DNA from: Pseudomonadota bacterium
GTDB lineage: Bacteria > Pseudomonadota > Gammaproteobacteria > Pseudomonadales > Moraxellaceae
Assembly (NCBI GenBank): GCA_021833365.1
Contig: JAKBFV010000009.1
Location: forward strand, 1-48,398
Direction: 5' to 3'
DNA length: 48,398 nucleotides
A model generated the notes under the pieces. It worked only from the letters and a program-made list of their open reading frames with translations. It did no database searches and was not told the origin of the DNA. The position numbers were made by a program, and so were the translations under genes. Below, piece after piece: positions 38,874 to 48,301 of the stretch (its first letter is position 1; the number at the start of each line of letters is the position of its first letter).

Positions 38874-39461
38874 ATGAGCGAAACGCCGGCTTGCGCGGTT
38901 TGTCGCAGCGATGAGCTGCTGCAGGCAACCTGCGCCCTGATCGCCCGCGAAGGTTTTGAAGGCCTGCGTACGCGCGCTGTCGCGCAGGCGGCGGGCATCA
39001 ATGTCGCCACCTTGCATTACTATTTTTCCAGCAAGGCCAGCCTCATCGCCGGGGTCGTGCGCTATCTCGATGAGCAGTTTCGCCGCCAGAAAGCGCCCGC
39101 ACTGCCGGCGAGCGGGAGCTGTCTGCACGACATGTTGCAGCAGATCCGTGCTGACGCCGAGTTTCGCCGCCAGCATTGCCCTGAGCTCAAGGTCGTTATG
39201 CAGGAGTTTTTGCTGCGTTCGCGCCGTGACCCTGACGTCTATGAGGTTTTGCAGGGTCTGCAGTCGCGCTGGCGTGCCGAACTGGCGGAGCAGTTGGCCG
39301 GTGCGCAAAAAGCCGGTGAACTGCGTGCTGATGTCGACGTCGCCGTCATGGCGACCATGCTGCATGCGCAGTTGGTCGGCCTGTTCTGTCTCGGTGAAGA
39401 CGCGACCGGTATGGATGGAATTTTAGCCGCCTTCGAGCGCATGGCGGCGAAGGTGATCTGA
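38874..39461 (+). CDS. TetR family transcriptional regulator
   Basis: A 195-residue regulator. The helix-turn-helix is at about 33-53 (TRAVAQAAGINVATLHYYFSSKASL), and the rest is a helical ligand-binding domain. It heads the RND efflux operon, its stop overlapping the start of the next gene (TGATG), and faces the nitroreductase gene, so it most likely represses both from the shared region and is released by an efflux substrate. GGAGG precedes the start. The ligand is unknown. Confidence 0.92.
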   Translation: MSETPACAVCRSDELLQATCALIAREGFEGLRTRAVAQAAGINVATLHYYFSSKASLIAGVVRYLDEQFRRQKAPALPASGSCLHDMLQQIRADAEFRRQHCPELKVVMQEFLLRSRRDPDVYEVLQGLQSRWRAELAEQLAGAQKAGELRADVDVAVMATMLHAQLVGLFCLGEDATGMDGILAAFERMAAKVI

Positions 39462-40948
39462 TGAAGCTGATGAAGAGGATGGGGACGATGCCATCGTATA
39501 GACGACGCCATACCATCGCCTTGGCGACCCTGCTGCTGGCCGGTTGTACGCTGGCGCCACACACCGCCCCTGACGGCGCCGTCCAGCGTCTCGGGGGAGG
39601 CTACGCCCAACCCCAACGGGTGCCTGACCAAACGCTCGATTGGGGGCAGGATCCGGCGCGCGCCTGGTGGCACGGTCTGTCTTCGCCGCAGCTGGACGCC
39701 GCTGTCGCGGTGGCGCTGAAGCAAAATCCCGGCCTGCAGGCGCAGCTGGCGACCTTGCAGCAGCAGCAGTCCTTGTACCAGGTCAGCCGCGGTGAGACCC
39801 TGTTGCCGTCGGTCGACGGCAAGCTCGGCGCGACGCGCGAGAAGCTCTATCTCGGTCCGGGTTTCGTCTTTGGGCCCTTGAATCTCTACAACGCCGGTGT
39901 CAGTGCGAGCTACAATCTCGACCTCTTCGGTGCTGAAAGAGAGACCCTGCACGCCGCGTTGGCGCGCGTCGATGAGCAGCGTTATCAGGCCGAAGTCAGT
40001 CGTCAAACCCTGATCAGCAATGTCGTCACCGCCGTCATCCATGCCGCCTATACCGAGGAGGCGCTGCAGAACCAGCAGAAACTGCGGGCTCTGCAGGCGC
40101 AGGAGCTCGATCTCCTGCAGGCGCAGTGGCGCGCCGGTGCGGTGCCGCAAAGTGAGGTGCTGAATGCACAGCTGACCTTGCAGGCGAGCGATGCCGCTCT
40201 GCCCGGCTTGCGCAAAGCGGTCGCGGCGGCGCGTCATCAGGTCAATCTGCTGCTCGGTCGTGATCCCGATCATGCCACTGCCTTGCCGCGTCTCGATGAG
40301 CTCACCTTGCCTTCGCATGTGCCGGTGAGTTTGCCATCGCGCCTGCTGGCGCAGCGCCCGGACATCGAAGTGGCGGCGGCGGTGTGGGATGAGTCGGCGG
40401 CCGAGGTCGGGGTGGCGCGTGCCGACCTGTTGCCGCAGATCCAGCTGACCGCCTCGCTCGACGCCTACGGCATCACGCCGGCACAGCTGTTCAAGTCGAA
40501 CTCCCTGGTCTGGGGCCTCGGCGCCGGTCTGACGCAGCCTTTGTTTCATGGCGGTGCCCTGCGTGCCCAGGAGAAAGCGGCAGAGGCAGCTTTCGATGCG
40601 GCGGGGGCGAGTTATCGGCAAGTGGTGGCGCAGGCCTTCTCGCAGGTCGCCGACGTGCTCGTCGCTCTCGCCGAGGATCAGCACGCGCAGAGCGTGCAGG
40701 CCGACATCGAAAAGATGCAGCAGCAGCAGCTGGCGCTGGCACAGGCGCGCTACAGCAGTGGTTCCGATGGTCTGCGCGCGCAGTTGCAGGCTGAGGAGCA
40801 GGTGCTGGTGGCGCATCTGCAGTGGCAGTCCGGGCAGGCGGCGCGCCTGTCCGATGTGGTGGCTCTTTATCAGGCTCTCGGCGGTCGCTGGGAAACCGCG
40901 CCGGCTACCAAAATCCATCTCCAAACCAGTCAGAGGAATGCTCGATGA
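39461..40948 (+). CDS. RND efflux outer-membrane lipoprotein (NodT/OprM type)
   Basis: A 495-residue TolC-like outer-membrane channel subunit. A lipobox LAGC (26-29) marks Cys29 as the lipidated residue. Two similar halves follow, with the conserved SYNLDLFGAERETL in the first and LPQIQLTASLDAYG / GLGAGLTQPLFHGGALR in the second. AAGGTGAT lies before ATG 39461, which overlaps the tetR stop; shorter starts at 39479 and 39488 are possible. It forms the exit duct of the pump encoded by the next two genes. Confidence 0.93.
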   Translation: MKLMKRMGTMPSYRRRHTIALATLLLAGCTLAPHTAPDGAVQRLGGGYAQPQRVPDQTLDWGQDPARAWWHGLSSPQLDAAVAVALKQNPGLQAQLATLQQQQSLYQVSRGETLLPSVDGKLGATREKLYLGPGFVFGPLNLYNAGVSASYNLDLFGAERETLHAALARVDEQRYQAEVSRQTLISNVVTAVIHAAYTEEALQNQQKLRALQAQELDLLQAQWRAGAVPQSEVLNAQLTLQASDAALPGLRKAVAAARHQVNLLLGRDPDHATALPRLDELTLPSHVPVSLPSRLLAQRPDIEVAAAVWDESAAEVGVARADLLPQIQLTASLDAYGITPAQLFKSNSLVWGLGAGLTQPLFHGGALRAQEKAAEAAFDAAGASYRQVVAQAFSQVADVLVALAEDQHAQSVQADIEKMQQQQLALAQARYSSGSDGLRAQLQAEEQVLVAHLQWQSGQAARLSDVVALYQALGGRWETAPATKIHLQTSQRNAR

Positions 40949-42069
40949 CGCGTCGTATACTCAAGATGATAGGGTGGTTCATCCTCGTCGCCGGTTTGAT
41001 TGGTGGCTACAAGGCGTGGCAGATCCGCGGCATGATGAAGATGTTCGCGGCCATGAAGCCGCCACCCACGGCGGTGGCGGTACAATCGCTGACGACGCAG
41101 AGCTGGCGGCCGGAAATTCTCGCGGTCGGAACCCTGCGCGCCCGTCACGGTGTATCGATCAGTACGGAAGTCGGTGGCCTGCTCAGTCAGGTGGCTGTGC
41201 ATTCCGGTCGGCAGGTGCGGCGCGGGCAGCTGCTGTTCGCACTCGAGACGCTCAGTGAGCGTGCCACCTTGACGCAGCTGCAGGCGGCGGTGCGTCTGGC
41301 CGAGATCACCCAGCAGCGCGATCTCGCGCAGTTGCCGAGTCATGCCGTGGCGCAGGCGCAAGTCGATGCCGATACCGCCGATCTGGCGATCAAGCGTGCT
41401 CAGGTACAGGAGGAGCAGGCGTTGATCGCCAAGAAAGAGCTGCGTGCGCCCTTCAGTGGTCGCATCGGTATCGTCACTGCCAATCCTGGGCAGTATGTCA
41501 ATCCCGGCGACGTCCTCGCTTCCCTGCAGTCGCAGGATGAGATGCTGGTCGATTTTCCGGTGCCGCAGGAGCAGGCCGCACAGCTGCACGTCGGCGGTAG
41601 CCTCCGTCTGCACAGCGACAGTCAGCCGCAGCACGATTTCAGTGCGAAGATCAGCGCCATCGATGCCACCATCGACAAGGTGACGCGCAGCATCCAGGTC
41701 GAGGCGACGGTGAATGGCGGGTCGGTTCTGGTGCCGGGCAGCTTTGCCAGGCTGCAGGTCGACGCTGGTCAGGCGCGTCAGCTGATGACCCTGCCGCAGA
41801 CGGCGATCACCTACAACCCCTATGGCGACGTCGTTTTTCTGTTGCAGGGCAGCGATGGCCGGCAGGGCAGCCATGGGACGGTGGAGCAGGTCTTCGTCAA
41901 GCTCGGGCAGACGCGCGGCGATCAGGTCGAGGTTCGCGATGGCTTGCAAGCCGGGCAGTGGGTGGTGACGGCAGGTGGACAGCTGCTCAAAAACGGCAGT
42001 CCAGTGGTGGTCGATAATCGTCATGCACCGACGATGTCGGCGCATCCCAATACTCCCAATGATGAATGA
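40945..42069 (+). CDS. RND efflux periplasmic adaptor subunit
   Basis: A 374-residue membrane fusion protein. An N-terminal membrane segment (IGWFILVAGLIGGYKAW, about 9-25) anchors it. The lipoyl/hairpin part has VGTLRARHGVSISTEVGGLLSQV and KKELRAPFSGRIGIV, the usual motif, then a barrel domain with PGQYVNPGDVLASLQSQDEM. It joins the inner-membrane pump to the outer-membrane channel. ATGA overlap with the upstream gene and an AGAGGA site fix the start. Confidence 0.94.
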   Translation: MTRRILKMIGWFILVAGLIGGYKAWQIRGMMKMFAAMKPPPTAVAVQSLTTQSWRPEILAVGTLRARHGVSISTEVGGLLSQVAVHSGRQVRRGQLLFALETLSERATLTQLQAAVRLAEITQQRDLAQLPSHAVAQAQVDADTADLAIKRAQVQEEQALIAKKELRAPFSGRIGIVTANPGQYVNPGDVLASLQSQDEMLVDFPVPQEQAAQLHVGGSLRLHSDSQPQHDFSAKISAIDATIDKVTRSIQVEATVNGGSVLVPGSFARLQVDAGQARQLMTLPQTAITYNPYGDVVFLLQGSDGRQGSHGTVEQVFVKLGQTRGDQVEVRDGLQAGQWVVTAGGQLLKNGSPVVVDNRHAPTMSAHPNTPNDE

Positions 42070-42078
42070 GGTGTCCTG

Positions 42079-45000
42079 ATGCGCATGACCGATCTGTTCA
42101 TTCGGCGGCCGGTGCTCGCCACCTCCTTGAGCCTGCTCATCCTGGTGCTCGGTCTGCGCGCCATCGGCATGCTGCCGGTGCGCGAGTTTCCGAAGACCGA
42201 AAACGCCGTGATCAATGTCACCACCTACTATACCGGTGCTGACCCGGCCCTCGTCGCCGGCTTCATCACGACGCCGCTGGAGAACTCTATCGCGCAGGCG
42301 GAAGGCATCGATTACATGACTTCGGCGAGTACCCAGGGCAGCAGCGTCATCAGCGCCAACCTGCGTCTCAATTATGATCCGAACAAGGCACTGACCGACG
42401 TCACGACCAAGGTCAACGCGGTCTTGAACCAGCTGCCAGCGGGAACGCTGCAGCCGGTGATCACGGTCACCGTCGGCGACACCCTCGATGCCATGTATCT
42501 CGGCTTCTACAGTGACCGCCTGGCGACCAATCAGATCACCGATTATCTGATCCGGGTCGTGCAGCCCAAGCTGCAGGCGGTCGATGGTGTGCAGCAGGCG
42601 GAAATTCTCGGCAAGCGCCAGTTCGCTATGCGCATCTGGATGGATCCTCTGCGTATGCGCGCTCTCGGACTGAGTTCGACCGACGTTTACAATGCGCTCG
42701 CTGCCAACAACTTCATCGCCGCCGCCGGTCGCACCGATGGCAATATGGTCACCGTCAATCTCACCGCCCATACTGGTCTCAGTTCGGTCGCCGAGTTTGG
42801 CCGCCTGATCGTCAAGCAGTCGGGGGACAGCATCGTGCACCTGTCCGATGTCGCCAAGATCACCCTCGGCGCGGAAGACTACAACACCCAGGTCGGCTTC
42901 GATGGTCAGACGGCGGTCTATATCGGCATCAAGGTGGCACCCACCGCCAATCTTCTCGATGTCGTACACGATGTGCGCCAGGCCTTGCCGGGCATCGTGC
43001 AGCAATTGCCGCAAGGCTTGCACGGTCACCTCGTCTATGACTCGACCAAGTACGTCAACAGCGCCATCCATGATGTCGTCACCACCCTGGTCGAGGCCCT
43101 GCTGATCGTCACGCTGGTGATCTTTTTGTTCTTAGGGTCCCTGCGTTCGGTGATCATTCCGGTGATCGCCATCCCCTTGTCCCTGATCGGTGGCTTTTTC
43201 ATCATGCTCATCCTGGGCTACACCATCAATCTGCTGACTTTGCTCGCCCTCGTGCTTGCCATCGGTCTGGTGGTCGATGACGCCATCATCATCGTCGAGA
43301 ACGTCGATCGCCATCTCAGCGAGGGTCTGACGCCCTTTCAGGCAGCGATCAAAAGCGCTCGCGAGCTGGCCGGTCCGATCATCGCCATTTCGGTGGTATT
43401 GATCGCCGTCTATATTCCGATCGGCTTCATGGGTGGATTGACCGGAGCGCTGTTCACCGAGTTTGCTTTCACCCTGGCCGGCGCCGTCGGCATCTCGGCG
43501 ATCGTGGCCTTGACCCTGTCACCGGTGATGTGTTCGCTTTTTCTGCGCCCGCACACGGGTAAGGACGGCTTCGTCGCCTGGCTCGATCATCGTTTCGAGC
43601 GACTGCGCGCCGCCTACGAGCGTCTGCTCGCCAGCAGCCTCGACAGCCTGCCGGTGGTGGCGGTCTTCGGCGTTCTCGTGCTGCTATCCCTGGTGGTGTT
43701 GTTTTTGATGTCGAAGAAAGAGCTCGCCCCTCAGGAAGACATGGGTGTCATCATCACCATGGCGACGGGGGCGCCGAATGCTTCGCTCAAGCAGTCGACA
43801 GAGGTGGCGGCGCAGATCAATCACATCTTCGCCGGCTATCCGGAAACCGAGCACATGTTCCAGCTCACCGGTGTCTCCGGGCTCAATACCGGTATCGCCG
43901 GCATGGTGCTCAAGCCCTGGGATGCGCGCTCGCGGACCAGCAATGATCTGAACCCTCTCGTGCAAAAGCAGCTGGCGCAGCTGGTCGGCGTCAAGGCCGT
44001 GGCTTTTCAGCCGCCCCCCCTGCCGGGCGGTGGTGGCGGTCTACCGATTCAGTTTGTCGTGCAGACGACCGAGAATTATGCCGCCTTGAATACGCAGGCG
44101 TCGGCGCTCATGCTGAAAGCCATGGCCAGCCACAAGTTCATGTTTCTCGATAATGATCTCAAATATGACCGTCCCTCGGTGGAGGTCGATATCGATCGCG
44201 ATCGTGTCGCGCAGCTCGGCTTGAGCATGCTCGATGTCGGCAATGTCCTGCAAGCGGCGCTGAGTGGTGGATACGTCAATTACTTCAATCTTGCTGGGCG
44301 TTCCTATAAGGTCATCGCGCAGATGGATCGTGGTGCACGCCTGAATCCGCAACAGATCCTCGATTACGCCGTGCGCAGCAAAGATGGAGTGATGGTGCCG
44401 TTGTCGAGTTTCGTGCATCTGCGCGAAGAAGTGATTCCGGAAAGTTTGAATCACTTTCAGCAAATGAATTCGGCGACCATCTCCGGTCTCGCTTTCCCGG
44501 GTGTCAGTATGGGCGATGCTTTGCAGCAACTGCGTACCCTCGCGCAATCCCTGCCGCAGGGTTACAGCATCGACTATGGCGGGCAGTCACGCCAGTTCAC
44601 CCAGGAAAGCAGTGCTTTGGTACTGACTTTCATCTTCGCCCTGATCATCATTTTTCTGGCGCTGTCGGCGCAGTTTGAAAGTTTTCGCGATCCGCTCATC
44701 GTCATGGTCAGCGTGCCGTTGTCGATCTGTGGTGCGATGATCTTCATCTTCTTCGGCTGGCACGGCGCGAGTTTGAATATCTATTCCGAGGTCGGACTGG
44801 TGACCTTGATCGGCCTGATCAGCAAACACGGCATTCTCATCGTTGAGTTTGCCAATCAGCTGCAGAAGTCGGGACTCGACAAACGTAGCGCTGTGGCGCA
44901 GGCCGCAGGTGTGCGTCTGCGCCCCATCCTGATGACCTCGGCGGCGATGGTGGTCGGGGTTACGCCCCCGATCATCGCCAGCGGTGCCGGTGCTGTCGGT

Positions 45001-45153
45001 CGCTATAACATGGGCGTGGTCATCGCCAGTGGTATCGCCATCGGCACCTTCTTTACGCTGTTTGTCGTACCGGCGGTCTATCTCATGCTGGCGGCTGAGC
45101 ATCAGTCGCAGGCTGACGCTGAGCGTGAGCGTGAGCTCGAGGCATTGTCGTGA
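42079..45153 (+). CDS. RND efflux inner-membrane transporter (HAE-1 type)
   Basis: A 1024-residue proton-driven pump of the AcrB/MexW type with twelve membrane segments and two large periplasmic loops. The first half starts DLFIRRPVLATSLSLLILVLG and has LALVLAIGLVVDDAIIIVENV, where the Asp pair is the proton relay; the second half has VGLVTLIGLISKHGILIVEFA. Drug-type rather than metal-type by the DD pair. Substrates cannot be told from sequence. It starts nine bases after the adaptor and closes the operon. Confidence 0.95.
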   Translation: MRMTDLFIRRPVLATSLSLLILVLGLRAIGMLPVREFPKTENAVINVTTYYTGADPALVAGFITTPLENSIAQAEGIDYMTSASTQGSSVISANLRLNYDPNKALTDVTTKVNAVLNQLPAGTLQPVITVTVGDTLDAMYLGFYSDRLATNQITDYLIRVVQPKLQAVDGVQQAEILGKRQFAMRIWMDPLRMRALGLSSTDVYNALAANNFIAAAGRTDGNMVTVNLTAHTGLSSVAEFGRLIVKQSGDSIVHLSDVAKITLGAEDYNTQVGFDGQTAVYIGIKVAPTANLLDVVHDVRQALPGIVQQLPQGLHGHLVYDSTKYVNSAIHDVVTTLVEALLIVTLVIFLFLGSLRSVIIPVIAIPLSLIGGFFIMLILGYTINLLTLLALVLAIGLVVDDAIIIVENVDRHLSEGLTPFQAAIKSARELAGPIIAISVVLIAVYIPIGFMGGLTGALFTEFAFTLAGAVGISAIVALTLSPVMCSLFLRPHTGKDGFVAWLDHRFERLRAAYERLLASSLDSLPVVAVFGVLVLLSLVVLFLMSKKELAPQEDMGVIITMATGAPNASLKQSTEVAAQINHIFAGYPETEHMFQLTGVSGLNTGIAGMVLKPWDARSRTSNDLNPLVQKQLAQLVGVKAVAFQPPPLPGGGGGLPIQFVVQTTENYAALNTQASALMLKAMASHKFMFLDNDLKYDRPSVEVDIDRDRVAQLGLSMLDVGNVLQAALSGGYVNYFNLAGRSYKVIAQMDRGARLNPQQILDYAVRSKDGVMVPLSSFVHLREEVIPESLNHFQQMNSATISGLAFPGVSMGDALQQLRTLAQSLPQGYSIDYGGQSRQFTQESSALVLTFIFALIIIFLALSAQFESFRDPLIVMVSVPLSICGAMIFIFFGWHGASLNIYSEVGLVTLIGLISKHGILIVEFANQLQKSGLDKRSAVAQAAGVRLRPILMTSAAMVVGVTPPIIASGAGAVGRYNMGVVIASGIAIGTFFTLFVVPAVYLMLAAEHQSQADAERERELEALS

Positions 45154-45167
45154 TCAAGCCTGTAGCA

Positions 45168-45195
45168 CCGAGTGGCAGCTTTTGCTGCCACTCGG
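45168..45195 (+). terminator. Perfect hairpin after the RND operon
   Basis: A 12-base-pair perfect stem CCGAGTGGCAGC / GCTGCCACTCGG with loop TTTT, 15 bases after the pump stop codon. No T tract follows, so it may act mainly as a 3' barrier to exonucleases or as a weak terminator. Confidence 0.6.
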
Positions 45196-45328
45196 CAGGG
45201 CGTGATGGGTGATGGCGGTGCATGAGATGAATGTTTTGTTGCTAATGAAAAAGAATGCAAGGAATGCATGGATGCAACGGACGAGTGCGGGCTGATGTAA
45301 AACATGGAGAGTTGTCAGTCATTTGTTT

Positions 45329-45358
45329 TTGTCATAACATGAACGCGTTTGCGATATA
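45329..45358 (+). promoter_or_regulatory. Possible promoter of the H-NS-like gene
   Basis: TTGTCA (45329-45334) is followed after 18 bases by GATATA (45353-45358) in an AT-rich stretch that contrasts with its surroundings. The -10 match is weak and alternatives overlap (TATATA, TATAAC). Confidence 0.35.
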
Positions 45359-45403
45359 TAACGATGCTGAAAATCGCACGCCTCAACTTTCTGGAGATGA
45401 TTC

Positions 45404-45721
45404 ATGTTCAATCTGACGCAAATGACCATCGGCGAACTGCAAGATCTCGCTGATAAAGTGCAAAAAGAACTGACCCTTCGTCGTGATGGTGAAGTGCGCA
45501 AAATTAAGGAAGAGATACTCAAATCGGCGAAAGAAGCCGGACTCAAGGTCTATTTCGAGGAAGGTACGCCGCGTAAGTCGCGCAAGGCCAGTGCTGGCGG
45601 TCAGACCTATCGCAATCCGGCCAATGCCGAACAGACCTGGGCTGGGCGCGGCAAGCGTCCGCGTTGGCTGACGGAAATGCTCGATCAGGGTCGTCAATTG
45701 TCTGAGTTCATCGCTCCCTGA
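45404..45721 (+). CDS. H-NS family nucleoid protein
   Basis: A 105-residue protein. The N-terminal half is a charged coiled coil for dimerisation (about 8-48). The C-terminal DNA-binding part has YRNPANAEQTWAGRGKRPRWL (69-89), in which AGRGKRP is the AT-hook-like loop of H-NS proteins that reads AT-rich minor grooves. Such proteins silence foreign and AT-rich genes. The AT-rich upstream region would allow autoregulation. Single gene with its own promoter region. Confidence 0.93.
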   Translation: MFNLTQMTIGELQDLADKVQKELTLRRDGEVRKIKEEILKSAKEAGLKVYFEEGTPRKSRKASAGGQTYRNPANAEQTWAGRGKRPRWLTEMLDQGRQLSEFIAP

Positions 45722-45802
45722 TGCGGATTCTGGCATCGCTGGCGCGAGCCGCGATGCCAGTGTGCTAGGCTGAAAGCATCGTGCTGCGCAGGATTTTACA
45801 GG

Positions 45803-46144
45803 ATGTCATCGATCGCTCTGGCGGATGAAAGAGATGCGTGGGTGCGTTGCGATCTCCAGGTCGTGGCCTTGGGGCGCGGTGCCGTCGTCGAAACCCTGAA
45901 CTGGGAGCATCTGCAGTCCGTCAGCATTGAGGCGCAGGTGCAAGGTGACGAGCGCAGCTTGTGCTGGCGTTTGCAGGGCCTCGGGGTGAGGCGTTGCCTG
46001 ATTCCCTTTGGCCTGCCCGGCGAGGTCGATCTTCTGCAGCATCTGCAGCGTCTCGAGGGTTTCGATGTGCTGGCGGTCGCCGATGCCCTCTGCGGTAGCG
46101 CCGCAGGCCGCTTCATCTGCTGGCGGCGCGAGCGCACGGCCTGA
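45803..46144 (+). CDS. Hypothetical protein, 113 residues
   Basis: A small soluble protein beginning MSSIALADERDAWVRCDLQVV and ending FICWRRERTA. It has alternating hydrophobic residues suggestive of beta strands (LQVVALGRG, VSIEAQVQG, LCWRLQGLGVRRCLIPFG) and one helix (VDLLQHLQRLEG). No signal peptide or membrane segment. AGGA lies eight bases before the start. It stands between the H-NS-like gene and the outer-membrane protein gene, convergent with the latter. I recognise no family. Confidence 0.6.
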   Translation: MSSIALADERDAWVRCDLQVVALGRGAVVETLNWEHLQSVSIEAQVQGDERSLCWRLQGLGVRRCLIPFGLPGEVDLLQHLQRLEGFDVLAVADALCGSAAGRFICWRRERTA

Positions 46145-46167
46145 GCCATGCGCCCAGTGTGTCTACC

Positions 46168-46911
46168 TCAATAGCGCAGGCGCAGCGAGGTTTCATATAA
46201 AGTATCATTGTGGCGAATGACCGGATTGGCTACCCAGCTGTCGTATTCATGGCGCAGGCCGACTTGCAAAGACAGCATGGGGCTGAGCGTGACGCCGACT
46301 TCAGCGACATCCTCGATCAGATAATTGCTCCAGTCCGAGGTGCGCGGCTGGTATTGCAGGCTGAGCAGCAGGGTCGCTTGCGGGGTCAGGCGGCGCAGAT
46401 ACGAGATATAGCTGTTGGCACGCCAGTAGTCGTTGTCGATGCCCGATTGCGCCTGCCATTCGTGCAAGGCGCCGAGTCCCATGTAAAGCGAGCGGAAATT
46501 GCTGATTTGATCGAGGGTAAAACGCATGCCGCCGCCGAGCTGCGTGCGGTTGGCCAGTTGTCTTTGATCGTCCTGCAGGTGGTCGATGTAGGCCTCCGCC
46601 GCCAGACCATGCTGATATTCGTCGATGAAGCCACCGTGTATCCAGCCAGTGTTAGCCGCTTGCGCGCCGTTGGCGCTGACTTTGGTGTAATCGCCGGTGA
46701 GAAACATCAGGGTGCGGTCGGCGCGATAGTCGAGACGGCCACCACCGGTGAAGGCATCGTAGCTGCTATTGCCGCTACGGCCGCCATAAGCGGCTTCGAC
46801 GTGGCCGCTATCGCCTTCGGCGGGCGGGGTCAGACTATCGCTCTCGATGCTTTCGATGGCCAGGGCCGACAGTGGCATACAGAGTGTCAATAAGGTTATG
46901 ATGCGGCGCAC
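46168..46911 (-). CDS. DUF481-type outer-membrane beta-barrel protein
   Basis: About 247 residues. MRRIITLLTLCMPLSALA is a signal peptide with a cleavage site after residue 18. The rest is a series of alternating strands (GHVEAAYGGRSGNSSYD, GGRLDYRADRTLMFLTGDYT, LLLSLQYQPRTSDWSNY) ending in LRLRY, the aromatic C-terminus used for barrel assembly, similar to DUF481/YdiY proteins. GTG 46911 is preferred over 46938 because GGGAG lies seven bases upstream and the signal peptide then starts properly. The role is unknown. Confidence 0.75.
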   Translation of the reverse strand: MRRIITLLTLCMPLSALAIESIESDSLTPPAEGDSGHVEAAYGGRSGNSSYDAFTGGGRLDYRADRTLMFLTGDYTKVSANGAQAANTGWIHGGFIDEYQHGLAAEAYIDHLQDDQRQLANRTQLGGGMRFTLDQISNFRSLYMGLGALHEWQAQSGIDNDYWRANSYISYLRRLTPQATLLLSLQYQPRTSDWSNYLIEDVAEVGVTLSPMLSLQVGLRHEYDSWVANPVIRHNDTLYETSLRLRY

Positions 46912-46979
46912 GAAAGGACTCCCTGTGGTTGTGGGCACAATCTTCGGTCGCGATTATAAGATAGACCTCGAGATCTGCA

Positions 46980-47741
46980 ATGCTTGAAAGTCGTTTGCCT
47001 GTGCCGCCAGCGTCGCCGCCGTCACTGCCACGCTGGCGACTGCTGTTCTGGGGTGTGCTGGTAGCCGCTGCCGTGTTGCTATGGCGGTGTCCCGCCACCT
47101 GGGTTCTGACGCCATGGCTGCAGCATCAGCACCTGCCGGTGCAGGTCACCGGTGGTACGCTTTGGTCGGGTAGTCTGAGCGGGCAGTGGGGCGAGCAAAC
47201 GATACCCGTCGTCTGGGACTGTCATCCTGATCTGTTGCTGCGCCTCGACTGCCATGTGGCGTTCAAGCTCGGCGAGCAGATCTCGCGTCTGCACTTTACC
47301 GCCGGCTGGGCCTCATGGCGTCTACAACAGCTGCAGGCCTGGGTGCCGGCAGCGATCCTCATGCAACAGATCGCTGGGCTGCAGCTGGCGGCGCCAGTGC
47401 ACGTCGTGCAAATGAGCGGAACCGGCGACTATCATGAACCAGCGCACTGGCATCTGCAGGGGCGTATCGAGTATGAAGGCGGCGCGACGGCAGTGCGCCT
47501 GCAGGATCAGGCCTATCGCATCCAGCTGCCGGCGGTGGTCTTGCAGCCGACGGCGCAGGCACAGGGCCTGCTCTGGACCTTGCGCACGGCAGGCGGTGCC
47601 CTGCTGGCGCGTTTCACCTGCCTGAGCGGTGGACGCTACCAGATCGAACTGGCGCAACGCCTGCTCGCTTTGTCGCCGTTGTACCAGGGGCACGCCTGGA
47701 CGCCGGATCGTATCGATGTGCGCCTGCAGGAGCATGACTGA
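46980..47741 (+). CDS. gspN: Type II secretion system protein N
   Basis: A 253-residue protein with an N-terminal membrane segment (about 20-36) and a periplasmic domain. VQVTGGTLWSGSLSGQW is the characteristic GspN motif. GspN is an accessory inner-membrane component of the general secretion machine that carries folded proteins across the outer membrane. The stop overlaps the gspC start by one base, so the genes are coupled. Confidence 0.85.
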   Translation: MLESRLPVPPASPPSLPRWRLLFWGVLVAAAVLLWRCPATWVLTPWLQHQHLPVQVTGGTLWSGSLSGQWGEQTIPVVWDCHPDLLLRLDCHVAFKLGEQISRLHFTAGWASWRLQQLQAWVPAAILMQQIAGLQLAAPVHVVQMSGTGDYHEPAHWHLQGRIEYEGGATAVRLQDQAYRIQLPAVVLQPTAQAQGLLWTLRTAGGALLARFTCLSGGRYQIELAQRLLALSPLYQGHAWTPDRIDVRLQEHD

Positions 47742-48268
47742 TGGCGACTGGAACGGAACGGCCTGCTGGGCAGGGCTGGATGCTGTCGCTGGCCATGCTG
47801 GCGGTGGCGGTGATCGCTTTCACCATCGTCGATATCGCCTTGCGGCTCAGTAGTGTCAACGCGCGTCAGCCCTTGCAGTCGTTCACGCCGGCGGCGCTGG
47901 CGGTGCCGGATGATGCGCTCGAACGCTGGCATCTGATGGGGCATGGGCAAGTGCAGCCACAGGCGGCTTCTGGCGGCGAAACGCGTCTGCCTCTGCATCT
48001 GCAGGGGTTGTTCAGTGTTGCCAGTGGCCAGCATGCTGCGGCACTTCTTCTTTTGGCCGGGCAGGGCAAGCCACAATGGGTGCGCGTCGGTGATGACATC
48101 GGTAGTGGCGCCACCCTGGCCGCTGTGCATGCAGATTACATCGTGCTGCGCCGCGGTGACGGGCAGCTCGAGACCCTGCATCTGCACCCGTCCACGCATT
48201 TGCTGACACCAGAGACAGCCGAGGCGGGGCACGCATCAACAACAGTACAGACAGAAGCAGCGCCTTAG
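47741..48268 (+). CDS. gspC: Type II secretion system protein C
   Basis: A 175-residue inner-membrane protein with a membrane segment at about 13-31 and the periplasmic homology region (LERWHLMGHG, LPLHLQGLFSVASGQHAAALLLL, VRVGDDIGSGATLAAVHADYIVLRRG). This region contacts the secretin. There is no C-terminal PDZ or coiled-coil domain, as in shorter GspC proteins. It follows gspN and precedes gspD. Confidence 0.85.
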   Translation: MATGTERPAGQGWMLSLAMLAVAVIAFTIVDIALRLSSVNARQPLQSFTPAALAVPDDALERWHLMGHGQVQPQAASGGETRLPLHLQGLFSVASGQHAAALLLLAGQGKPQWVRVGDDIGSGATLAAVHADYIVLRRGDGQLETLHLHPSTHLLTPETAEAGHASTTVQTEAAP

Positions 48269-48301
48269 AATGTGCAGACGAAAGTGGAGTGGTGTGCAGT
48301 G

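Noticed and set aside
40930-43071. Minus-strand frame of 713 codons across the efflux genes
   Set aside because: Antisense of the adaptor and pump genes, which have full family motifs; the composition is non-protein-like.
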